Positions 25,118 to 33,690 of a stretch of 64,000 nucleotides of DNA are shown piece after piece. The notes beneath the pieces were generated by a model that was given only the letters and a program-made list of their open reading frames with translations, was not told where the DNA came from and did not search any database. The translations under genes and the position numbers were made by a program. Each line of letters opens with the position of its first letter. The stretch's first letter is position 1. Source of the stretch: JACKEQ01 sp041389565 (lineage in GTDB: Bacteria > Myxococcota_A > UBA796 > GCA-2862545); contig JAWKRP010000012.1 of the NCBI GenBank assembly GCA_041389565.1, positions 124,001 through 188,000 of the forward strand, read 5' to 3'.

Positions 25118-27882
25118 AGGTCAACGGCGAGCGCGTCACGGCGCAGTTCCCCGACCACTTCACGCTGCTCGAGGTCCTGCGGTACCGACTCGGGCTCACG
25201 GGCGCGAAGCAGGGCTGCGACAAGGGCGACTGCGGCGCGTGCACCGTGCTGGTCGACGGTCGTCCGGTGCTCGCCTGCTGCACGCTGGCGGCCACCACGA
25301 CCGGAGAGGTCACCACCATCGAAGGGCTCGCCACTCCCGAGGGCCCGCATCCCGTCCAGCGCGCATTCGACGCGTGTGGCGCGCTCCAGTGCGGGTTCTG
25401 CCAGACCGGCATGATCCTGTCCGCGAAGGCCCTGCTCGACCGCGAGCCGAACCCCGACGAAGCGAGCATCCGCCAGGCCCTGTCCGGCAACCTGTGCCGA
25501 TGCACGGGGTACACGAAGATCGTCGAGGCCGTGAAGAAGGCCGCCGACACGAGCATCTCGCTGCCCCAGAAGCTCGGGCCGGCCGCCGAGGGTTTCCAGG
25601 TCATCGGAGCCCGCGGGCGCAAGGCCGACGCCATCGGGAAGGCCACCGGAGCGACGCAGTACACTGACGACCTCGTCCGGCCGCGCATGGCCCACGGTCG
25701 CATCCTCAGATCCCCCCATGCGCACGCCCGGATCCGGAGCATCGACACGTCCCGCGCCGCGGCGCTCGAGGGCGTGTACGCCGTCATCGTGGGCACCGAG
25801 CTCCCGAAGCCGTACTGCGTCATCCCGTGGACGCCCGACGAGACCGCCCTCGCCACCGACAAGGTCCGGTACGTGGGCGAAGGGGTCGCGGCCGTCGCAG
25901 CGGTCGACGAAGACACCGCCATCGCGGCCTGTGCGCTCATCGAGGTCGACTACGAGGTGCTCGACGCCGTGCTCACGCCCGGAGAGGCCCTCGCAGACGG
26001 GGCTCCGAAGGTGCACGAGCGCGACTGGAAGGGGCGCGACCGTCGCGACAACGTGTGCAAGAAGGTCGACCTCGCGTTCGGCGACGTGGATGGCGCGCTC
26101 GCCGGAGCCGCAGCGGTCGTCGAGGGGCACTGGAGCTACGCGGGCTCGACCCACGGGGCCATCGAGCCGCACTGCGCCCTGGCCGAGTGGGATGCCGACG
26201 GCCGGCTCACGCTGTGGTCCGCCACCCAGGTCATGCACTACCTCCACCGGGAGCTCGCCCGGCAGCTCGAGGTCCCGGAGTCGAAGGTCCGCGTCATCCA
26301 GCCCGCCATCGGCGGCGCGTTCGGCGGCAAGTCGGAGCCGTTCGACCTCGAGATCTGCTCGGCGCTGCTGGCCCGGAAGGCCGGTCGGCCCGTCAAGATC
26401 CTCTACACGCGCGAAGAGGTGTTCTACGCCCACCGCGGGCGCCACCCGATGGAGTTCGACTTCCGCATCGCGGCCGATGCCGACGGGCGCATCACGGCGG
26501 TCGACAACGACATCGTCATCGACGGCGGCGCGTACCACTCGTTCGGTCTCGTCACGACGTACTACGCGGGACAGCTGCTCCCCGGTCCGCTGCGGTTCGG
26601 CACGTACCGGTTCAGCTCGCGGCGCGTGTACACGAACAAGCCGTGCTGCGGTCCGAAGCGCGGGCACGGGTCGGTCCAGCCGCGGTTCCCACTCGAGACC
26701 GCCCTCGACGAGCTCGCGGGCCAGCTCGGCCTCGACCCCATCGAGATCCGGCGCGTGAACGCGATGGAGTCCGGCGAGACCACCGTGAACGGCCAGTTCG
26801 TGCCGTCGACGGGCATCCTCGCGTGCCTCGACGCCGTCGAGTCGGCGAGCCGGTGGAAGGAGCGCCACGGCAAGCTGCCGTTCGGGCGCGGGCTCGGCGT
26901 CGCCACGAGCATGTACATCTCGGGCACCGCCTACCCCATCTACCCGAACGACATGCCGCAGTCGGGCGTGCAGATCCGCGCCGACCGCTCCGGCCGCATC
27001 ACCGTGTTCTCGGGCACGAACGACATCGGGCAGGGCTCGAGCGGCACGATCGCCTGGATCGTGGCCGAGGAGCTGGGCTGCGACCCCGACGACGTGCACG
27101 TGGTGAGCGGCGACACACAGCTGTGTCCGGTCGACCTCGGCTCGTACAGCTCGCGGGTCACGTACATGGCCGGAATCGCCGCACGGGAGGCCGCTCAGGG
27201 CCTGCGCGCGAAGCTCGTCACGGCAGCGGCCGAGCACTGGCAGACCACCGCGGCGCGCGTGCTGGTCGAGCCCGGCCGCATGCGACACTCCGACGACGGC
27301 CGCACGCTCGGGCTCGTCGAGGTCCTGCACCTCGCGGAGGCCCGCTACGGCGTGCTCGGATCGACGGGCGGCTACCGAACCCGGCAGGCCGGCGGGGACT
27401 ACCGCGGGGGCAGCATCGGCGCGAGCCCGGCCTACTCGGCGACCGCCCATGTGGTCGAGGTCTCGGTCGACCCCGAGACCGGCATCGTCACCCTCGAGAA
27501 CATCTGGGCCGCGCACGACTGCGGCCGCGCGATCAACCCCACGCTGGTCGAGGGACAGATCGAAGGCTCCGTGCACATGGGGCTCTCGGAGGCCCTGTAC
27601 GAGCACCACGACTTCTACCTCGAGGGCCGGGAGCGCGGGCTGCACAAGGGTCCGAGCCTGCTCGACTACCGCATCGCGACCGCCCTCGACACGCCCCCCA
27701 TCGCGGCGAGCATCGTCGAGAGCCTCGATCCGGGCGGGCCGTACGGGGCCAAGGAGGCCGGAGAGGGCCCGCTGCACCCGGCGATCCCGGCCATCGCGAA
27801 CGCCATCCACGACGCCATCGGCGTGCGGCTGCGCGAGATGCCCTTCACCCCCGAGCGCATCCGCGCGGCGCTGGAGGCCTGA
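25114..27882 (+). CDS. 4-hydroxybenzoyl-CoA reductase-type molybdoenzyme, fused gamma-alpha subunit
   Basis: 922 aa. Residues 1-150 are the [2Fe-2S] subunit: Cys35, 40, 43 and 55 bind the plant-type cluster and Cys93, 96, 128 and 130 the second one. Residues ~155-922 are the molybdopterin subunit, with AIGGAFGGKSEPFDLE, ILYTREEVFYAHRGRHPMEF and TNKPCCGPKRGHGS, which resemble HcrA more than xanthine dehydrogenase. YGAKEAGEG near the end supplies the catalytic Glu. In known enzymes these are separate HcrC and HcrA chains of together ~930 aa; here they are one gene. The likely reaction is reductive dehydroxylation of a 4-hydroxybenzoyl-CoA-like substrate, or related hydroxylation. The FAD/[4Fe-4S] subunit gene follows after 1 nt. 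Confidence 0.88.
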   Translation: MKVNGERVTAQFPDHFTLLEVLRYRLGLTGAKQGCDKGDCGACTVLVDGRPVLACCTLAATTTGEVTTIEGLATPEGPHPVQRAFDACGALQCGFCQTGMILSAKALLDREPNPDEASIRQALSGNLCRCTGYTKIVEAVKKAADTSISLPQKLGPAAEGFQVIGARGRKADAIGKATGATQYTDDLVRPRMAHGRILRSPHAHARIRSIDTSRAAALEGVYAVIVGTELPKPYCVIPWTPDETALATDKVRYVGEGVAAVAAVDEDTAIAACALIEVDYEVLDAVLTPGEALADGAPKVHERDWKGRDRRDNVCKKVDLAFGDVDGALAGAAAVVEGHWSYAGSTHGAIEPHCALAEWDADGRLTLWSATQVMHYLHRELARQLEVPESKVRVIQPAIGGAFGGKSEPFDLEICSALLARKAGRPVKILYTREEVFYAHRGRHPMEFDFRIAADADGRITAVDNDIVIDGGAYHSFGLVTTYYAGQLLPGPLRFGTYRFSSRRVYTNKPCCGPKRGHGSVQPRFPLETALDELAGQLGLDPIEIRRVNAMESGETTVNGQFVPSTGILACLDAVESASRWKERHGKLPFGRGLGVATSMYISGTAYPIYPNDMPQSGVQIRADRSGRITVFSGTNDIGQGSSGTIAWIVAEELGCDPDDVHVVSGDTQLCPVDLGSYSSRVTYMAGIAAREAAQGLRAKLVTAAAEHWQTTAARVLVEPGRMRHSDDGRTLGLVEVLHLAEARYGVLGSTGGYRTRQAGGDYRGGSIGASPAYSATAHVVEVSVDPETGIVTLENIWAAHDCGRAINPTLVEGQIEGSVHMGLSEALYEHHDFYLEGRERGLHKGPSLLDYRIATALDTPPIAASIVESLDPGGPYGAKEAGEGPLHPAIPAIANAIHDAIGVRLREMPFTPERIRAALEA

Positions 27883-27883
27883 C

Positions 27884-28867
27884 ATGCTCCGGATGCCCGC
27901 CTTCACGCTCCAGCATCCCGCGTCGGCCGACGAGGCCGTTCGCATGCGGACCGAGCTCGACAGCCTGTACCTCGCGGGGGGCACCGACCTCCTCGTGAAC
28001 CTCAAGCACCGCCTGCACCAGGCGGAGCACGTCATCGATCTGCGCGCCGTGCCGGGCCTCTCGGGGATCGAGACCACCGACGGAGCCGTACGCATCGGCG
28101 CGATGACGCCCCTCGCCGCCGTGGAGGCCGACCCCACCGTGCGCGCGAGCTTCCCCGGCCTCGCCGAAGCCGTCGCCAGCATCGCGGGCCCGCAGCACCG
28201 CGAGATGGGCACGCTCGGCGGCAACGTGATGCTCGACACGCGCTGCCTGTTCTACAACCAGACCGAGGAGTGGCGGACCGCCCTCGGGAAGTGCCTGAAG
28301 GCCGACGGAGACTGGTGCCACGTGATCGGGAGCGCGAAGGCCTGCGTCGCCGCGCAGAGCTCCGACAGCGTGCCCATGCTCACGGCGCTCGGTGCCACGC
28401 TCGAGATCCGCACGGCTCCCGGAACCGTGCAGACCGTCGCCCTCGCCGACCTCTACACGAAGGACGGCCGGTACGACCAGGTGCACACCGTGCCCCGCAC
28501 GAGCCTGCTCGAGGCGATCCGCATCCCGCTGCCCGGGCCCGGCCATCGCTCGACCTACCGCAAGGTCCGGTCGCGCCGGGCGGTCGACTTCCCGCAGCTC
28601 GGTGTCGCGGTCGCTGCGACCTTCGACGGCCCCACCTGCACCTCACTCGAGGTCGTGCTGGGCGCGCTGCTGCCCTCCCCCCGCCGCCTCCCGACGCTCG
28701 CGGAGGGCATCGGCACCCCGTGGACCGACGACGTGATCGCGGCCGTCGCGGATCGCGTGCGGCGATTCGCCCGTCCACAGCGGTCGATCCACGGGGATCC
28801 CGCATGGCGGAGGCACCTGGCAGGAGTCGAGACGCGGCGGGCGCTCGAAGCGCTCCGTCAGTCCTGA
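27884..28867 (+). CDS. hcrB: 4-hydroxybenzoyl-CoA reductase-type beta subunit (FAD and [4Fe-4S])
   Basis: 327 aa, FAD-binding subunit of the xanthine dehydrogenase family: LAGGTDLLVNLK (residues 30-41) and MGTLGGNVMLDTRC (residues 108-121) bind FAD. An insertion typical of 4-hydroxybenzoyl-CoA reductase carries four Cys at 121, 137, 145 and 154, placed to bind the extra [4Fe-4S] cluster that ordinary xanthine dehydrogenases lack. This is the main reason for choosing the HCR type. It starts 1 nt after the fused gamma-alpha gene, so the complex is probably a dimer of two-chain units. The gene symbol is by family resemblance. Confidence 0.85.
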   Translation: MLRMPAFTLQHPASADEAVRMRTELDSLYLAGGTDLLVNLKHRLHQAEHVIDLRAVPGLSGIETTDGAVRIGAMTPLAAVEADPTVRASFPGLAEAVASIAGPQHREMGTLGGNVMLDTRCLFYNQTEEWRTALGKCLKADGDWCHVIGSAKACVAAQSSDSVPMLTALGATLEIRTAPGTVQTVALADLYTKDGRYDQVHTVPRTSLLEAIRIPLPGPGHRSTYRKVRSRRAVDFPQLGVAVAATFDGPTCTSLEVVLGALLPSPRRLPTLAEGIGTPWTDDVIAAVADRVRRFARPQRSIHGDPAWRRHLAGVETRRALEALRQS

Positions 28868-28880
28868 GGGCAGATGCCGC

Positions 28881-29558
28881 TCAGCGCCGCTTGTTGCGGC
28901 CCTGCAGGTAGATCTCGATCGGCACCTCGGCCGTGCGATCGGCCCGATGGCGGAGATCCAGGCGCTTCGTGTCGTCGACGAACCCGTCATCGGACTCCGT
29001 GACGCCCGTCCACCCCGGGTAGAAGATGATCCGCGGCTTCTTCTCGGCGTTCGGGGCGTACATCCGAACGACCCGCAGATCCGGGCCCTCGGCCTGGGTG
29101 ATCGTGCCCACCGTGAGCCGCACGAGATCGCCGAAGTAGGCGTTCAGGTCGAGGATCATCGACTGCATCTCGGTGGCCGTGCACGCCAGCGACACCTCGA
29201 ACGGGCCGTCGGACTCGCGCTCTTTCTCGTTGAGATCGAGCGTCTCGCCTTCGACGCCGGCATCCGCGATCCGCTTCATGAGCGTGGCCTGCCGCTTCCA
29301 CCCCACGCGCCGCGATCGTTCCTGATCCTCCCAGGCCGGGAAGATCACGAGCCGCGGACGGCCGTCGCCGCGCTGGCGGTGCAGGTTGAGCATCGGGTAG
29401 CTCTGGCCCTTGCTCGGATTCACGACGTGGACGGTCGGGAACACGAGGTCGTGGAGGTGCAGGCAGATCTGCACCACGGCCGCCTGCATCTCTTCGGGCG
29501 TGAGGGCGATTCCGAGCGGACAACCGAGCGGATGTGGGTCCAGGGCGGGGAGCGCCAT
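28881..29558 (-). CDS. Hypothetical protein with two internal repeats
   Basis: 225 aa from ATG 29558, preceded by GAGAGAGGA. The protein is an internal duplication: residues ~16-115 and ~122-218 align around TPEEMQ/TATEMQ, HDLVFPTV/GDLVRLTV and RPRLVIFPAW/KPRIIFYPGW. No signal peptide, membrane segment or catalytic motif is visible; each half looks like a small alpha/beta domain. It converges on hcrB with a 13-nt gap. Family not recognised. Confidence 0.7.
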   Translation of the reverse strand: MALPALDPHPLGCPLGIALTPEEMQAAVVQICLHLHDLVFPTVHVVNPSKGQSYPMLNLHRQRGDGRPRLVIFPAWEDQERSRRVGWKRQATLMKRIADAGVEGETLDLNEKERESDGPFEVSLACTATEMQSMILDLNAYFGDLVRLTVGTITQAEGPDLRVVRMYAPNAEKKPRIIFYPGWTGVTESDDGFVDDTKRLDLRHRADRTAEVPIEIYLQGRNKRR

Positions 29559-29655
29559 GAGTCCTCTCTCTGCGGGCGGACGATGATACACCGCGACGCC
29601 CGCCACACCAGCGTCGACCCGCGCGCACCGCGCTCACGATGGGGCCGTTCGCGGC

Positions 29656-31338
29656 TCAGCGCCGCCGGGACAGCGCCAGGAGCCAGCCTGCGAGGGTTCC
29701 GCCCGATCCTGCCGTGGCGTCGCACTGCCGGCGCACTGGCACCACGTACTCGTCGACGTCGAGCGCGAACGACCACAGACGCTCGCCATCGTCGAGGATC
29801 ACGTCGTGCTCCCCGGAGCGCGCGCGCCCGGAAGCCGCGATCCGCACGGTGAGCACGGCCCCGTCGACGCTCGGGGTGCCACCCGGGAGGAGCTCGTCGT
29901 CGGTGGTGATGGCGATCGGACCCGCGAACGGCTGGCTGGCCACCACCGTGACCTCGAGCTCCTCGCCCTGCACGATCGACCCCGGCTCGACGGACACGAT
30001 GCGGGGCGCGTCGGCTCCGTCGAGGACCGAGAACGCGCCCTCGAACGCGAACGCCCCCTGTGCGCCCGTCAGCACCACCGTGCGCTCGCCCGGCGCGGCG
30101 TCGGGCGCCACCGCCACGCGTGCGACGGCCCGGTTCACGTCGCGCACGTCGAACGACTCGACCCCGACGCCGTTCCCGAAGCTCACCGACGAGAGACCGC
30201 CGAGCAGGTAGAGCGAGCGGCCCTCGAGCTCGACGTACACGTGGTCTCCGGGGAACACGGCATTTGGCGCGACACCCGCCAGCTCCGGCACCTCCACGTC
30301 GAGCGACAGCACCTCGGAGTCGTCGCCGGTGCCGGCGTCGTACAGCGCGCGCACCACGAAGTCCTGCGCTTCGCCGGGCACCAGGGGCACGTCGCCGGAG
30401 GTCGCCGCGAACGGACCCACGATCCGTCCCGTCTCCACCGCCTCGATCTCGTAGGCCAGCGGCGCGTGCGGAGAGTCGGGAGGGGCCCACGACAGCGTGA
30501 CGCTGCGCGCGACCACATGGGGCTGGTCGGGCCCGGTGAGCCCCGTCGGAGCCGCCAGGAACACGCGGAACGGGTCGCCCACGACCACCGTCGTGCTCGC
30601 GCAGTCGGTGACCTCGACCGACCACACCACCGACTCGCCTGCCGGCTGACCGGGGATCGCGGCCGTGAATCCGGACCCCACGGACCCTACGAGGGTCTCG
30701 CGCCCGGATGCCGCGCCCGCCGACCACACGACGGAGGCCGCCTCGATCTGCACGTCTTCGAAGATGTCGACCTCGATCGGGTACGGACCCGTGGGGTCCT
30801 GCGTGTCTTCGGGGCTGCTCGTGACCGTCACCACGGGCGGGATCGGGTCGCCGTCTTCCAGACGCACCGCGCGCACGTACCAGCCGGGCCCCCGCTGCGC
30901 GTCGTCGGCGATCAGCCGCATGCGGACCCGCGCCGTGGACGGGAGCCCCGTGAGGTCGAGGCCAGACTGCACCCACCCCGCCGAGCTGCCCGTGTATCCG
31001 TCGACGTTCGGGTACCCGGCGATCGGCTCGACCGTCTCGAAGCCCGAGCCGCTGTCGACCTCGAACAGCCCCTTGTCGACGGGCGCGAACGCGTACCAGT
31101 GCTCGACGACCAGAACGGGACGGGTGGTTCCGGAGCGATCGGGGAGCGGGATCTCGAGGCTCGCGGACGCATCGTTCAGGTAGCTGCCCGCCAGGCGCGT
31201 CCCCCACACCGGAGCCGTCATCGGGCCCGTGGTGGCCGTGCCGTACTCCCATTGGGGCAGCGGATCGGACGTGGACAGCCCGCCCTCCCCCTGGTCGAGG
31301 TGGTAGTCGAGCACGAGCGACGTGAGCAGGCAGATCAC
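29656..31338 (-). CDS. Surface protein with FN3 and IPT/TIG-like domains and a MYXO-CTERM-like tail
   Basis: 560 aa, GTG start at 31338 in a GTGA overlap with the VWA lipoprotein. After the start ICLLTSLVLDYH comes a beta-rich N-terminal region. A fibronectin type III-like domain lies near residues 261-345 (APTGLTGPDQPHVVARSVTL), then two IPT/TIG-like Ig domains near 349-440 (PELAGVAPNAVFPGDHVYVE) and 443-530. The end, CDATAGSGG followed by a hydrophobic run and SRRR, resembles a MYXO-CTERM sorting signal. Probably a cell-surface partner of the upstream lipoprotein. No classic Sec signal is seen at this start, so export needs confirmation. Confidence 0.75.
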   Translation of the reverse strand: MICLLTSLVLDYHLDQGEGGLSTSDPLPQWEYGTATTGPMTAPVWGTRLAGSYLNDASASLEIPLPDRSGTTRPVLVVEHWYAFAPVDKGLFEVDSGSGFETVEPIAGYPNVDGYTGSSAGWVQSGLDLTGLPSTARVRMRLIADDAQRGPGWYVRAVRLEDGDPIPPVVTVTSSPEDTQDPTGPYPIEVDIFEDVQIEAASVVWSAGAASGRETLVGSVGSGFTAAIPGQPAGESVVWSVEVTDCASTTVVVGDPFRVFLAAPTGLTGPDQPHVVARSVTLSWAPPDSPHAPLAYEIEAVETGRIVGPFAATSGDVPLVPGEAQDFVVRALYDAGTGDDSEVLSLDVEVPELAGVAPNAVFPGDHVYVELEGRSLYLLGGLSSVSFGNGVGVESFDVRDVNRAVARVAVAPDAAPGERTVVLTGAQGAFAFEGAFSVLDGADAPRIVSVEPGSIVQGEELEVTVVASQPFAGPIAITTDDELLPGGTPSVDGAVLTVRIAASGRARSGEHDVILDDGERLWSFALDVDEYVVPVRRQCDATAGSGGTLAGWLLALSRRR

Positions 31339-32273
31339 GCGCCCTCCCGCACCGCGTACCGCACGGTGACGCGAGCCCCGGCCGGCGGCGGCTCCACGAA
31401 CACCAGCGCCGGACCGCCCGGCTCCACGACCCAGTCGGACTCCGGGACCCCGTCGACCTCGACGGACACGGTGCCGGACAGCGGCTGCCCGCGGAGCTCG
31501 AACCGCACGGGCAGATCGACGCTGTCTTCGCCCAGCACCGCGAGGAGCGCGCCGAAGTCGATGTCGCAGATCGAGGCCGTCTGCCCACCCGTCTGCTCGG
31601 CCACCGCGACATACCGGGTGCCGGCCTGAGCACTGCCGGTGGGCGACACGCAGCCATCGGGCACGTCCCCCACGAGGGCGGACGCCCGCACCGGCTGCCC
31701 GGCGTCCTGGAACGAAGCCAGCGTGGCCAGGAAGTCGTCGACCGGCGCCGCGAGCCACGGATCCGAGTGATCGTCGGCGTCGCTCACGAACACGACCTGC
31801 AGCACGGCCCCTGCGCGGCGGAACCCCGCGTTCGGCGCGCCCGGACCGGACAGCTCGAGGGCCGTGACCGCGGCGGACAGGCCCGCTTCGCCCGACGAGC
31901 CGACCATCGGCAGGCGCTCGGCGAAGCTGCGCACGGGCTCCGGATCGCTCGCGGTGAGGACGTACGGCGTACCGAGCAGCCAGCCCGGATGGGCATCCTC
32001 GGCATTCGCGCTGACGACGCCGATCTGCCAGTCGAGATCGAACCCGTCGAGCGTGTCGACCAGCACCGACACGTTCTGCGCGAGCGCGCCGAGCTCCTGG
32101 GCCATCGAAGGCGTCGCGTCGATCACGAACAGCACGTCGACGGCGGGGTTCGGCGCCTGCACGAAGATGTCCTCCACCACCACCTGCACGGGGGGCGGGC
32201 CGTCGGGATCGATGGGATCCAGGCGGAATTCGTTGCAGCCGAGCAGCGCCAGCGCGAGCAGGCTCAAGAGCAC
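31335..32273 (-). CDS. Lipoprotein with von Willebrand factor A-like domain
   Basis: 312 aa. The signal peptide and lipobox ALALLGC put the lipidated Cys at 13, so it should be membrane-anchored. The VWA domain starts at DVLFVIDATPSM: the MIDAS motif DxSxS reads Asp52-Ala-Thr-Pro-Ser and is followed by QIGVVSANAED and VVFVSDADDHSD strands. A C-terminal Ig-like segment (LSGTVSVEVDGVPESDWVV) precedes the stop, which overlaps the FN3/TIG protein gene. VWA lipoproteins of this type are common in myxobacteria and may bind metal ions or protein partners. Confidence 0.85.
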   Translation of the reverse strand: MLLSLLALALLGCNEFRLDPIDPDGPPPVQVVVEDIFVQAPNPAVDVLFVIDATPSMAQELGALAQNVSVLVDTLDGFDLDWQIGVVSANAEDAHPGWLLGTPYVLTASDPEPVRSFAERLPMVGSSGEAGLSAAVTALELSGPGAPNAGFRRAGAVLQVVFVSDADDHSDPWLAAPVDDFLATLASFQDAGQPVRASALVGDVPDGCVSPTGSAQAGTRYVAVAEQTGGQTASICDIDFGALLAVLGEDSVDLPVRFELRGQPLSGTVSVEVDGVPESDWVVEPGGPALVFVEPPPAGARVTVRYAVREGA

Positions 32274-32303
32274 GCGTCCATGGCTACAGGTTAGCCGACC
32301 CTC

Positions 32304-32310
32304 TCGGAGG
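32304..32310 (+). promoter_or_regulatory. Strong ribosome binding site of moaD
   Basis: TCGGAGGAG lies 4-5 nt before the moaD ATG at 32315. It is one of the clearest Shine-Dalgarno sequences in the window and fixes the moaD start. Confidence 0.6.
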
Positions 32311-32314
32311 AGAC

Positions 32315-32551
32315 ATGATCGTCCGCGTGCTGTACTTCGCCGGGCTGCGAGAGCGGCGCGGTGTCGGCGAGGAGGAGCTGGAGGTCGCGCCGGGCACGAC
32401 CCTCGCGGAGCTCTACGCCACCCTCTTCCCTCCCGGGGAGCACGGAGCCCTCCCGGTCGCCTTCACCCGCAACCGCGCCGTCTCCCACGGGTCCACCGTG
32501 ATCGAGGCGGGCGACGAGATCTCGTTCCTCCCCCCGCTCGGAGGCGGCTGA
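32315..32551 (+). CDS. moaD: Molybdopterin synthase small subunit MoaD
   Basis: 78 aa with a ubiquitin-like fold: VRVLYFAGLRERRGV, VAPGTTLAELY and the C-terminal PPLGGG, whose terminal Gly-Gly is adenylated and thiocarboxylated to donate sulphur to molybdopterin. One nt before moaE, with which it forms the molybdopterin synthase heterotetramer. Its presence supports local molybdoenzyme use, such as the HCR-type enzyme at 25114-28867. Confidence 0.95.
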   Translation: MIVRVLYFAGLRERRGVGEEELEVAPGTTLAELYATLFPPGEHGALPVAFTRNRAVSHGSTVIEAGDEISFLPPLGGG

Positions 32552-32552
32552 C

Positions 32553-32963
32553 ATGATCGCGCTCACCGACGGTCCCATCGACGTCCACGCCGTGCGCCGC
32601 GCCGTCGACGACCCGGGCTTCGGAGCGGTCCTCGTGTTCGAGGGGGTCGGCCGCGACCACTTCGAGGGGCGCCCGGTCCACGCGCTCGAGTACGAGGCGT
32701 ACGCCGAGATGGCCGTGCCCGAGATGGAGCGCATCGCCGCCGAGGCTGCCGAGCGCTTCGGAGCCCGCGTGGCGATGGTCCACCGCACCGGGCGGGTCGC
32801 GATCGGCGAGCCCAGCGTGGTGATCGCGGTCGGCACGCCGCACCGTGCCGCCTGTTACGAGGCGAGCCGCTACGCGATCGACGAGCTGAAGCAACGCGTC
32901 CCCGTTTGGAAGAAGGAGATCTACGCCGATGGAAGCGCGTGGAAGGCCAACACCCCAGGTTGA
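32553..32963 (+). CDS. moaE: Molybdopterin synthase large subunit MoaE
   Basis: 136 aa. Matches MoaE: GAVLVFEGVGRDHFEG, LEYEAYAEMA, HRTGRVAIGE and VPVWKKEIYADG, with the conserved Lys-Lys near the active site. It converts precursor Z to molybdopterin with thiocarboxylated MoaD. It overlaps trmB by 35 nt, as trmB starts inside its last codons. Confidence 0.95.
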   Translation: MIALTDGPIDVHAVRRAVDDPGFGAVLVFEGVGRDHFEGRPVHALEYEAYAEMAVPEMERIAAEAAERFGARVAMVHRTGRVAIGEPSVVIAVGTPHRAACYEASRYAIDELKQRVPVWKKEIYADGSAWKANTPG

Positions 32964-33690
32964 GAGCATCGGAGACGAGCGCCCGCGCTTCCGCGACCGG
33001 CCGGTCGAGGCGTTCCGCGATGCGAGCATCAACCCGTTCCTGGTGAAGCACCGCGAGTACGGGCGTCCGCTGCTCACGGCCGACGAAGCCTGGAAGTTCC
33101 GCGGGCGGTGGCACGAGGAGTTCGGCCACGACGGCCCGCTGCACGTCGAGATCGGCTCGGGCAACGGGTTCTTCCTGGCCGAGCTCACCCGTCGGAACCC
33201 CACCTGGTGCGTGCTCGGCATCGAGATCCGGTACAAGCGCACCGTGATGTGCGCCCAGAAGCTCGACCGCGCGGGCGTCACGAACGGGCGCATCGCGCGC
33301 TACCACGCGGCCTACCTCGACGACCTGTTCGAGCCGGGCACGCTGTCGGGCCTGTACGTGAACCACCCCGACCCGTGGCCCAAGGAGCGGCACGAGAAGA
33401 ACCGCCTGATCAGCCGGTGGTTCCTCGAGGATGTCGTGCGTCTGCTGAAGCCCGGCGCGTGCTTCCGGCTGAAGAGCGACTTCGCCGACAACGTGCACCG
33501 CGTGCCCACGCTGCTCGACAGCGACGGCGAAGGGAACGCCGCACCGCGCCTCCCGCTCGAGATCACCGGCCAGTCCGACGACATCATCACGGGCCCGGCC
33601 CCGTGGCCCGACGACATCGAGACCAACTACCAGCGCAAGTTCCGCCTCAAGGGCGAGCCGGTCTACGCCATCGAGCTCGTCCGACGATGA
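32929..33690 (+). CDS. trmB: tRNA (guanine-N7-)-methyltransferase TrmB
   Basis: 253 aa. SAM-binding motif HVEIGSGNGFFL (residues ~66-77), substrate-binding block NHPDPWPKERHEKNR and C-terminal ETNYQRKF, all standard for TrmB. It methylates G46 of tRNA in the cytoplasm. An alternative later start could remove the 35-nt overlap with moaE, but INPFLVKHREYG, an early family motif, needs most of the N-terminus. The stop overlaps the next start (ATGA at 33687). Confidence 0.93.
   Translation: MEARGRPTPQVESIGDERPRFRDRPVEAFRDASINPFLVKHREYGRPLLTADEAWKFRGRWHEEFGHDGPLHVEIGSGNGFFLAELTRRNPTWCVLGIEIRYKRTVMCAQKLDRAGVTNGRIARYHAAYLDDLFEPGTLSGLYVNHPDPWPKERHEKNRLISRWFLEDVVRLLKPGACFRLKSDFADNVHRVPTLLDSDGEGNAAPRLPLEITGQSDDIITGPAPWPDDIETNYQRKFRLKGEPVYAIELVRR

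Noticed and set aside
24880..28239. Minus-strand ORF of 1119 codons opposite the molybdoenzyme genes
   Set aside because: Antisense shadow; the plus strand has full cofactor motifs.
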